Origin: Thermus hydrothermalis
Lineage (GTDB): Bacteria > Deinococcota > Deinococci > Deinococcales > Thermaceae
Direction: 5' to 3'
NCBI RefSeq assembly: GCF_022760925.1
Contig: NZ_JAKTNT010000017.1
Span: 1 to 60,011, forward strand
Length of the DNA: 60,011 nt
Position 1 is the first letter of the stretch. Each line of letters starts with the position of its first letter. Of the stretch, positions 52,043 through 60,011 are shown piece by piece. The translations under genes were made by a program, and so were the position numbers. The notes under the pieces were generated by a model that was not told where the DNA came from, searched no databases, and saw only the letters and a list, made by a program, of their open reading frames with translations.

Positions 52043-52413
52043 TGGAGCGGGTCTTCGTCTACGGCACCCTCAAGCGGGGGGAGAGGAACCACGCCCTGGT
52101 GGCGGGAAGGGTGCAAAGGGTCGTCCCCGGGTACGCCGAGGGCTTTGCCCTTTACCACCTCCCCCCAGGCAGGGACAGGCCCTACGCCTACCCCGCCATG
52201 GTCCCGGGAGGGGGGCGGGTGTACGGGGAGGTGCTCTTCCTTCCCGAGGAGGCCCTACCCCTCCTGGATGCCCTCGAGGAGGAAGGGGAGGAGTACCGGA
52301 GGGAGCGCATCCTGGTCCAGACGGAGGAGGGCCCCATGGAGGCCTGGGCTTACCTCTACCTTTTGGACCTGGAGGGGGCCCTTCCCCTCCCTAAGGGGGT
52401 GTGGCCCCCATGA
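52042..52413 (+). CDS. gamma-glutamylcyclotransferase-like (AIG2/GGCT) protein
   Basis: A 123-residue protein of the gamma-glutamylcyclotransferase fold: 'VFVYGTLKRGERNHAL' (YGTLxxG loop), 'AYPAMVPGGGRVYGEVLFL' and 'LDALEEEGEEYRRERI', which contains the likely acid/base Glu. Bacterial members are mostly uncharacterised. Those studied cleave gamma-glutamyl amines, glutathione-like compounds or similar amides. GTG start shares one base with the response-regulator stop, and the stop overlaps glgA (ATGA). Confidence 0.82.
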   Translation: MERVFVYGTLKRGERNHALVAGRVQRVVPGYAEGFALYHLPPGRDRPYAYPAMVPGGGRVYGEVLFLPEEALPLLDALEEEGEEYRRERILVQTEEGPMEAWAYLYLLDLEGALPLPKGVWPP

Positions 52414-53723
52414 GGGTCCTCTTCGTGGCCCCCGAGGCGTACCCCTTGGTGAAGGTGGGGGGGCTCGCCGACGTGGTGGGGGCGTTGCCCAAGGCCCTAA
52501 AGCCCCTCGGGGTGGAGGCTACCCTCCTCCTTCCCTGGCACCGGGGCCTCGCCGCCCGAGGGGTGGGGGAGGTGCGCTTCCCCTTCGCCGGGAAGGAGGC
52601 CCGGGCGCCCTTGGGGGAGGGGTGGGAAGGGGGGGTGCGCTTCCTCCTCCTGGGGGTGGAGGGCTTTGACCGGGAGCGGGTCTACGGCTACCCCGACGAC
52701 CCCGAGCGCTACCTGCGCTTCGCCCGGGCGGCGGCGGAGGTGGCCCGGGGCTTTGACCTGGTCCACGCCCACGACTGGACGGCGGCCCTCCTCGCCCTCT
52801 ACGCCCCCACGGTCTACACCATCCACAACCTGGCCCACCAGGGCCTAGTGGACCCGGGCCTTTTCTTCTTCCTCACGGGGCTTCCCTGGAGCCTATTCCA
52901 CATGGAGGCCCTGGAGTACCACGGGAAGGTGAACCTGATGAAGGGGGGGATCGTCTTCGCCCGGGCCGTGACCACGGTGAGCCCCTCCTACGCCCAGGAG
53001 ATCCAGACCCCGGAGTTCGGCATGGGCCTGGACGGGGTCCTGCGCAAGCATGCGGACAAGCTTTGGGGCATCCTGAACGGCCTGGACCTGGAGGTCTACG
53101 ACCCGGCCCGTGACCCCCACCTTCCCACCCCCTACTCCCGGGAAGACCCCTCCGGCAAGGCCCTCGCCCGGGAGGCCTTCCGCCAAAGAAGCGGCCTAAA
53201 GCCCCCCATTCTCGCCTACATCGGCCGCCTGGACCCCCAGAAGGGCCTAGACCTGGTCCTGGAGGCCCTGCCCCGCTTTTGGGAGCTCGGTTTCAGCCTC
53301 TACGTCCAGGGGGTGGGGGAGGAAGCCCTGGCGCAGGCCTTTCAGGAAGCGGAGGCGCAAAACCCAGGGCGGGTGCGCTTCGTCCCCGCTTACGATGAGG
53401 CCCTGGCCCGCCTGGCCTACGCCGGGGCGGAGGCGGTCTTGGTGCCGAGCCGCTTTGAGCCCTGCGGCCTGGTGCAGATGATCGCCCAGCGCTACGGCAC
53501 CCCCCCGGTGGCCCGGGCGGTGGGGGGGCTAAAGGACACCGTGGAGGACGGAAAGACCGGGGTTCTCTTCCAGAGCTATCACCCGGAAGGCCTTCTCTAC
53601 GGGGTCTTGCGCCTCTTCCGCCTCGGGGCCGAGCCCCTGGGGCTTAGGGGCATGGGGAAGGACTTTTCCTGGGAGAAGCCGGCGAGGGCCTACCTCGAGG
53701 TCTACCGCCGCGCCTTGGGCTAG
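52410..53723 (+). CDS. glgA: glycogen synthase (ADP-glucose)
   Basis: Extends glycogen from ADP-glucose; partner of GlgC in this cluster. The 437 residues have 'PLVKVGGLADVVGALPKAL' (K15-x-G-G, ADP-glucose binding), 'VYTIHNLAHQG' and, in the GT-B C-terminal half, 'AYIGRLDPQKGLDLVLEAL' and 'VPSRFEPCGLVQMIAQRYGTPPVARAVGGLKDTV' with the E-x7-E-type retaining motif region. The ATG at 52410 is chosen because it overlaps the previous stop; a GTG three codons earlier is less likely. Confidence 0.95.
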   Translation: MRVLFVAPEAYPLVKVGGLADVVGALPKALKPLGVEATLLLPWHRGLAARGVGEVRFPFAGKEARAPLGEGWEGGVRFLLLGVEGFDRERVYGYPDDPERYLRFARAAAEVARGFDLVHAHDWTAALLALYAPTVYTIHNLAHQGLVDPGLFFFLTGLPWSLFHMEALEYHGKVNLMKGGIVFARAVTTVSPSYAQEIQTPEFGMGLDGVLRKHADKLWGILNGLDLEVYDPARDPHLPTPYSREDPSGKALAREAFRQRSGLKPPILAYIGRLDPQKGLDLVLEALPRFWELGFSLYVQGVGEEALAQAFQEAEAQNPGRVRFVPAYDEALARLAYAGAEAVLVPSRFEPCGLVQMIAQRYGTPPVARAVGGLKDTVEDGKTGVLFQSYHPEGLLYGVLRLFRLGAEPLGLRGMGKDFSWEKPARAYLEVYRRALG

Positions 53724-53724
53724 G

Positions 53725-56290
<2,566 letters not shown>

Positions 56291-56300
56291 GCCCTCCATT

Positions 56301-56882
56301 CTAGGCGCTCGGGCCTTCCGCCTTTAGGAGCTGGGCTGCCATCTCCTTGGCGAAAGGGGTTTGCGCGCGGGCAAGGGCCTTCTTGGCGGTTTCCTTGCCC
56401 TTGCCCCCTGGGCGGAAGGCCTCCTGGGCCAGGGCCAAAAGGGCCAGGGCGCTTGCGGGGAAGGGCAGGCCCGCCTGTTCCAGGAGGCCCAGGCCTTCCC
56501 CATAGCGGTGGAGGGCGGTCCGGGCGTCCCCTTGGAGGAGGGCCTGGCTCCCTTCTTGAAAGGCCCGGGCCGCCCGCAAGAGGCCTTCCCCCTCCACCAA
56601 GGGCTCGCCCGCTTCCGCCGAGGCGAAGGCGGCTTCCAGAAGCCTTTCCAGGGCCAAGGCCCTTTCGCCCTCGGGAAGGAGGGGGTAGCGCTCCCGGAAG
56701 AGGGGGGCGAACCAGGAGAGGCGCAAGGGGCGGGCCAGGCGGAAGGTTTCCCCCTGGACCACGAGCTCCTCCCCCAGGGCCCGAAGGAGGGGCGCCAGGG
56801 CGGGGAAACGGGCCCGTACCCTTTCCCGGCTCGCCTCGCCGTGGAGGGCGAGGAAGAAGCGGAAGTCCTCTACTCCTTCCAC
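56301..56882 (-). CDS. hypothetical helical protein
   Basis: A 193-residue protein of mostly Ala- and Leu-rich helices. The region '[46 protein letters not shown]' looks TPR-like. The front ('[27 protein letters not shown]') has a compact fold I cannot name. It overlaps the preceding small gene by 13 bases, so the two are made together. Function unknown. Confidence 0.6.
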   Translation of the reverse strand: MEGVEDFRFFLALHGEASRERVRARFPALAPLLRALGEELVVQGETFRLARPLRLSWFAPLFRERYPLLPEGERALALERLLEAAFASAEAGEPLVEGEGLLRAARAFQEGSQALLQGDARTALHRYGEGLGLLEQAGLPFPASALALLALAQEAFRPGGKGKETAKKALARAQTPFAKEMAAQLLKAEGPSA

Positions 56883-57061
56883 GCCTCCACTTCCTTGTAC
56901 TGCACCAGGGCGGCGAAGAGGGGAGAGGGGCCCTCGGCCACGGAGAACTTCACGTCCACCAGGACCACGTTTTCCGGCAACTCCTCCACGAAGCGGTTGA
57001 GCCGTTCTTGGAAAATGTCCTGGTCGTTTCCCGTGATAACCTTAAAGCGCACCCCCTGCAT
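56870..57061 (-). CDS. small protein resembling sporulation protein Cse60
   Basis: A 63-residue protein: 'MQGVRFKVITGNDQDIFQERLNRFVEELPENVVLVDVKFSV' followed by '[16 protein letters not shown]'. The pattern of an initial strand, an amphipathic helix ('FQERLNRFVEEL'), then two strands with 'DVKFS' and 'AALVQY' resembles the small Cse60-type family of Firmicutes. Thermus does not sporulate, so the family name says nothing of function here. It starts 7 bases after the polyprenyl synthase stop. Confidence 0.6.
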   Translation of the reverse strand: MQGVRFKVITGNDQDIFQERLNRFVEELPENVVLVDVKFSVAEGPSPLFAALVQYKEVEAWKE

Positions 57062-57068
57062 GGCCCCA

Positions 57069-58061
57069 TTATGCCCTGCGCTCCACCAGGGCGCCCAGGA
57101 TGTCCTCCAGGTACCTGCGGGCTTCCGGCACGGGGAGGGTTTCCAGATGGGGCAGGAGGGCGGCGTAGCCTTCTTGGGCTAGCCTCTTGGCCTCTTCCCT
57201 GGCAAAGGCCACGGCTCCTGAGGCGCTTAGCCTTTCCCAAAGCCAGCGCACCTCCCCTTCGGGCTTTTCCTCCCGGGGGAGGCGCAGGAGGGCCTCGGCC
57301 CTTTCCCTTTCCTCCGGGCTTGCCCCTTGGAGGAAGCGGAGGAGGATCAGGGTGCGCTTGCCCTCGTAGAGGTCCCCGGCGAGCTCCTTGCCGTAGGCTT
57401 CATTCCCTTCCAGGTTGAGGACGTCGTCCACGATCTGGAAGGCCACGCCCAGCTTCAAGCCGCCTTCCTCGTAAGCTTTGGGCGGGTCCTGGCCCACAAG
57501 GAGCGCCCCCAGGCGCAAGGGGGCCACGGCGGTGTAGTAGGCGGCCTTGTGGGCCACCATCCCCAGGTAGTCCTCCGGGGCGAGGTCCAGGCGGCCCTCG
57601 AGGGTCCAGGAGAGGTCCAGGTGCTGCCCGTAGGCGGTGCGGCGCACCACCTGGTGGAACTCCCGGAGGACCCTTCCGTCCCAAAGCCCCTTTTCCACCC
57701 CCTCCAGCAACAGCCCCCACATCTCGGCGTGGAGGGCGTCCCCGGCGTTCAGGGCGAGGGGCATGGGGTAGAGGCGGTGCAGGGCGGGGCGGCCCCGGCG
57801 CTCTTCGGAGCCGTCCTCAATGTCATCGTGGATCAGGACCCAGTTTTGGAAAAGCTCTAATGCGGTGGCCAAAAGGAGGGCCGCTTCGTGCCCCGCCCCG
57901 TGGGCGAGGCTGCTGTAGTAGACGAGGAGGCCGCGAAGCATCTTTCCGCCCCGCCTGGGGTAGTCCTGGAGGAGGGCCTCGTAGGCGGGGTCTTGGTGGC
58001 GCAGGTGGGCGAGGAGGCGCTCCTTTAGGGCCTTTCGCACCTCATGGGGCGCGGGCGTCAT
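57069..58061 (-). CDS. polyprenyl diphosphate synthase (FPP/GGPP type)
   Basis: Joins IPP to allylic diphosphates to make the isoprenoid chains of carotenoids or menaquinone. From ATG at 58061 the protein is 330 residues. The first Asp-rich motif is 'LIHDDIEDGSEERRGRPALH'. The second is 'QIVDDVLNLEG', where the last Asp of DDxxD is replaced by Asn. 'GGKMLRGLLVYYSS' matches the 'GGKR.RP' region. Chain length cannot be fixed from sequence with confidence. TAAAGT (58069-58074) is 7 bases before the ATG. It lies in a unit leading to ispH. Confidence 0.88.
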   Translation of the reverse strand: MTPAPHEVRKALKERLLAHLRHQDPAYEALLQDYPRRGGKMLRGLLVYYSSLAHGAGHEAALLLATALELFQNWVLIHDDIEDGSEERRGRPALHRLYPMPLALNAGDALHAEMWGLLLEGVEKGLWDGRVLREFHQVVRRTAYGQHLDLSWTLEGRLDLAPEDYLGMVAHKAAYYTAVAPLRLGALLVGQDPPKAYEEGGLKLGVAFQIVDDVLNLEGNEAYGKELAGDLYEGKRTLILLRFLQGASPEERERAEALLRLPREEKPEGEVRWLWERLSASGAVAFAREEAKRLAQEGYAALLPHLETLPVPEARRYLEDILGALVERRA

Positions 58062-58078
58062 GCTATACACTTTAGGCC
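58062..58078. promoter_or_regulatory. 17-bp bidirectional promoter with overlapping -10 boxes
   Basis: Only 17 bases separate the two divergent ATGs. The plus strand reads TACACT (58066-58071), 7 bases before the EamA ATG. The minus strand reads TAAAGT (58069-58074), 7 bases before the polyprenyl synthase ATG. The boxes share three base pairs, so RNA polymerase cannot open both promoters at once, and both messages should be leaderless. Confidence 0.6.
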
Positions 58079-58909
58079 ATGCGCGGGTTAGCCGCAGGCC
58101 TCCTCGCCCTCAACCTCGTCACCCTCATCTGGGGCACCACCTTCGTGGTGGTGAAGGGGGCGGTGGGGGAGATGGCCCCAAGCCTCCTCGTGCTCCTTCG
58201 CTTCCTGGTGGCGAGCGCCTTTTTCCTCCCCTTTGCCCTGCGCCTCCCCAAGGGCATCTGGGGCCCGGGACTTGAACTCGCCTTCTGGCTCCTTTTGGGT
58301 TACGCCTCCCAGGCGGTGGGCCTCGTTTGGACCACGGCGAGCCGGAGCGCCTTCATCACCGCCTTGAACGTGGTCCTCGTGCCCCTCCTCCTAAGCCTTG
58401 CGGGGCGCCGGGTGCGGGGGGTTTGGCTTGCCGCCCTTCTCGCCTTTTTGGGGGTGGGCCTCCTCTCCTACGACCCCAGGCAGCCCCCCCTCAACGTGGG
58501 GGACCTCTGGACCCTTCTCACCGCCCTGACCTATGCGCTTTACATCGTGCGCCTCGAGGTCCACGCCAAGGCCTACCCCTCCTTGCCCCTCACCGCCATC
58601 CAGGTCCTGGGCACCGCCCTTTTGGCCCTCCCGTGGGCCCTCCGAGAAGGGGTGCACCTGGAGGGGGTACCCTGGGGGGCGGTGCTCTACCTAGGGGTGG
58701 TGGCCACCGCCCTCACCACCTGGTTGCAAACCTGGGGGCAACGCCGCGTCCCGGCGCCCCAGGCGGCCATCCTTTACACCTTAGAGCCCGTCTGGGCCAC
58801 CCTTTTCGCCTTTTTGCTCCTGGGGGAGCGCTTGGGGCCTTCGGGCCTCCTGGGAGCCTTTTTGGTCATCCTCGCCACCTTCTTGGCTATCCGCCGATCC
58901 CCAGCATGA
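58079..58909 (+). CDS. EamA/DMT-family transporter
   Basis: A 276-residue membrane protein with about ten helices in two EamA repeats. 'NLVTLIWGTTFVVVKGAV' opens the first repeat and 'TLEPVWATLFAFLLLGERLGPSGLLGAFLVILATFLA' closes the second, both typical of drug/metabolite exporters of the RhaT/YdcZ-like group. Substrate is unknown; members export amino acids, purines and other metabolites. Its 3' end overlaps moaA by 23 bases on the opposite strand. Confidence 0.88.
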   Translation: MRGLAAGLLALNLVTLIWGTTFVVVKGAVGEMAPSLLVLLRFLVASAFFLPFALRLPKGIWGPGLELAFWLLLGYASQAVGLVWTTASRSAFITALNVVLVPLLLSLAGRRVRGVWLAALLAFLGVGLLSYDPRQPPLNVGDLWTLLTALTYALYIVRLEVHAKAYPSLPLTAIQVLGTALLALPWALREGVHLEGVPWGAVLYLGVVATALTTWLQTWGQRRVPAPQAAILYTLEPVWATLFAFLLLGERLGPSGLLGAFLVILATFLAIRRSPA

Positions 58910-59864
58910 CCCGCTTGCGCAACGTGGGCAGGGTGTTCCCGAAGGCGGGCTTGCGGTTGGTGGCGATGAGGATGGCGTCTATGAGGGCCTCCACCGGGTT
59001 TTCTGCGGCGAAGGCCCAGGAGATGTCCATCTCCAGGTCGGTGAGGAGGCAGGGCCGGAGCTTCTTGTCCGAGGTGAGGCGAAGCCTGGAGCAGTGGGAG
59101 CAGAAGGGCTCGGTCACGGGGTTGATGAAGCCTAGGGTGCCCTGGGCCCCCGGGATTTTGAAGACCCGGGCGGGGGAGGAGGGGTCGTGGGGCACGGGTT
59201 CCAAGGGTCCGTAGACCGCCTCTATGCGGGAGCGGGTTTCTTGGCCGCTCACGAAGCGGCGGCGGTACTCCTCGGGGTCGGAGTTGTCCAGGTGCATGTA
59301 CTCAATGAAGCGCACGTGCAAAGGGCGCTCCAGGGAGAGGGCGGCGAGGGGCACCACTTCCTCCTCGTTCATCCCGCGGATGACCACGGCGTTCAGCTTT
59401 ACCGGGTGGAGCCCCAGTTCCAGGGCGGTTTCTATGGCCTCCAAGACGCGCTCCACCTTGCCCCCCCGGGTGATGCGGGTGAAGACCTCGGGGGTGATGG
59501 CGTCCAGGGAGATGTTCACCCGGTTGAGCCCCGCCGCCACCAGTTCCTTGGCCCGTTTGGGGAAGAGGAGGCCGTTGGTGGTGATGGCCACGTCCTCAAT
59601 CCCCTCCTTGGCCCGGGCTCGGGCGATCATCTCGGGAAGCTCCTTGCGCACCAAAGGCTCCCCGCCGGTGAAGCGCACGGCGGAAAGCCCGAGGAGGGAG
59701 GCCGCCTCCAGGAAGCGGTCCACCTCCTCCACGGTGAGGATGCCGGGGGGTTCTTGGACCTCGAGGCCCAAAGGGTGGCAGTAGAGGCAGTGCAGGTTGC
59801 ACCGGGGGGTGACGGAGATGCGCAAGTCCTTGAGAAGGCGGCCGTAGTTATCCAGTAGCTTCAT
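58887..59864 (-). CDS. moaA: GTP 3',8-cyclase
   Basis: Radical AdoMet enzyme that begins molybdenum cofactor synthesis from GTP. The N-terminal cluster motif is 'TPRCNLHCLYC' (Cys22, 26, 29). The C-terminal cluster is 'CSHCSRLRLTSDKKLRPC' (CxxC-x13-C). 'RFTGGEPLVRKELPEMI' is the AdoMet-binding GGE motif, and the protein ends in Gly-Gly, needed for activation with MoaC. Length 325 is normal. GGGGGCAGG precedes the ATG. No other moa gene lies in the window. Confidence 0.96.
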   Translation of the reverse strand: MKLLDNYGRLLKDLRISVTPRCNLHCLYCHPLGLEVQEPPGILTVEEVDRFLEAASLLGLSAVRFTGGEPLVRKELPEMIARARAKEGIEDVAITTNGLLFPKRAKELVAAGLNRVNISLDAITPEVFTRITRGGKVERVLEAIETALELGLHPVKLNAVVIRGMNEEEVVPLAALSLERPLHVRFIEYMHLDNSDPEEYRRRFVSGQETRSRIEAVYGPLEPVPHDPSSPARVFKIPGAQGTLGFINPVTEPFCSHCSRLRLTSDKKLRPCLLTDLEMDISWAFAAENPVEALIDAILIATNRKPAFGNTLPTLRKRVMLGIGG

Positions 59865-59881
59865 CCTGCCCCCTTTGGGGG

Positions 59882-59910
59882 ACTATACTACCCCAACCCC
59901 AAGCCCACAA
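59882..59910 (-). promoter_or_regulatory. moaA promoter
   Basis: Minus strand TTGTGG (59905-59910) and TATAGT (59882-59887) with a 17-base spacer. It predicts a leader of about 10-12 bases that holds the ribosome site. A CCCCC-TTT-GGGGG repeat (59869-59881) straddles the start point, so it is probably only partly transcribed. Confidence 0.55.
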
Positions 59911-59916
59911 GGTGCC

Positions 59917-59954
59917 TAAAAAGACAAACCCCCAGGTATGTAAACCTGGGGGTT
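59917..59954 (-). terminator. intrinsic terminator of the tRNA-Gly gene
   Basis: AACCCCCAGGT (59927-59937) pairs with ACCTGGGGGTT (59944-59954), an 11-bp stem with a 6-base loop. On the minus strand it is followed by TTTGTCTTTTT. It begins 5 bases after the tRNA 3' end and isolates the tRNA from moaA. Confidence 0.85.
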
Positions 59955-59959
59955 ATGGT

Positions 59960-60011
59960 TGGAGCGGGAGACGGGACTTGAACCCGCGACCCCGACCTTG
60001 GCAAGGTCGTG
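59960..60011 (-). tRNA. tRNA-Gly (anticodon GCC), 3' part
   Basis: The minus strand gives the 3' 52 bases of a tRNA. The anticodon arm has loop TTGCCAA (anticodon GCC, glycine) flanked by GACC/GGTC. The T-arm is GCGGG-TTCAAGT-CCCGT, then comes acceptor strand CTCCCGC, discriminator T and an encoded CCA. The D-arm and 5' acceptor strand lie beyond the right edge. Confidence 0.92.

Noticed and set aside
59869..59881. CCCCC-TTT-GGGGG hairpin as a translational switch for moaA
   Set aside because: The predicted transcript start lies inside the repeat, so only one arm would be in the RNA.

Overview
The window is chromosomal DNA from a Thermus species. It is GC-rich with strongly GC-biased third codon positions. 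It carries the Thermus-type fbcCDFB cytochrome bc operon, proteins that look Thermus-like throughout (DNA polymerase III delta prime, five-domain ribosomal protein S1, MutS2, an ATP-independent LonC-type protease, Dus, biosynthetic SpeA), and many leaderless genes whose -10 box sits 6-8 bases before the start codon. I judge it not to be T. thermophilus itself, because proteins I remember from that species (delta prime, Dus) differ at many positions; this is from memory, not alignment. About 56 protein genes, one partial tRNA, several terminators and promoters are supported. I see no complete mobile element, CRISPR array or prophage.

Layout. 1-587: non-coding, with an 18-bp palindrome, a strong canonical promoter and a structured leader for rpsA (588-2186). 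2.2-5.4 kb (minus): cytochrome bc complex fbcC-D-F-B. 5.5-12.6 kb (minus): thrS, a PaaX-like regulator, three tandem UgpB-like solute-binding proteins and a TIM-barrel isomerase. 12.6-16.0 kb: MFS transporter, TPR protein and small Thermus proteins. 16.0-19.1 kb (plus): phosphoesterase, holB, ricT, flavin reductase and a small ORF, tightly overlapped. 19.1-21.8 kb (minus): two nucleoside-type ABC permeases. 21.9-25.9 kb: menG, arsC, pepF, a lower-GC lipoprotein locus and a thioesterase. 25.9-34.0 kb (minus): mutS2, a small membrane protein, and the malE-malF-malG-GH13 maltodextrin operon. 34.1-37.2 kb (minus): RMD1-like protein, rdgB, LOG protein and murI. 37.3-39.6 kb: metK and a diguanylate cyclase. 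39.6-44.9 kb (minus): M24 peptidase, prs, alpha/beta hydrolase, DUF72 and speA. 44.9-49.3 kb: penicillin-acylase-family hydrolase and LonC. 49.4-54.4 kb (plus): glycogen cluster glgC-sagB-response regulator-GGCT-glgA-TPR. 54.3-59.9 kb: dus, ispH, two small genes, polyprenyl synthase, EamA transporter and moaA. The window ends in a tRNA-Gly(GCC).

How the genes fit together. The mal operon imports and cleaves maltodextrins and the glg cluster stores glucose as glycogen. The fbc operon, menG, the polyprenyl synthase and ispH serve the menaquinone and isoprenoid respiratory chain. speA with metK and prs supports polyamine, AdoMet and nucleotide supply. Several peptidases (PepF, M24, LonC) sit in separate units.

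The most interesting signals are regulatory. (1) About twenty leaderless promoters can be read directly. (2) A GACCC/GGGTC palindrome abuts the -10 box of both pepF and lonC. (3) 11-bp-phased direct repeats cover the -35 region of arsC and of the diguanylate cyclase with the same geometry. (4) A terminator between malE and malF has a T-tract that doubles as the malF -10 box. (5) Two divergent pairs have mutually overlapping -10 boxes. No clearly new multi-gene system stands out. The triple solute-binding-protein array with its PaaX-like regulator, and the glg-associated SagB and response-regulator pair, are the least explained gene sets.
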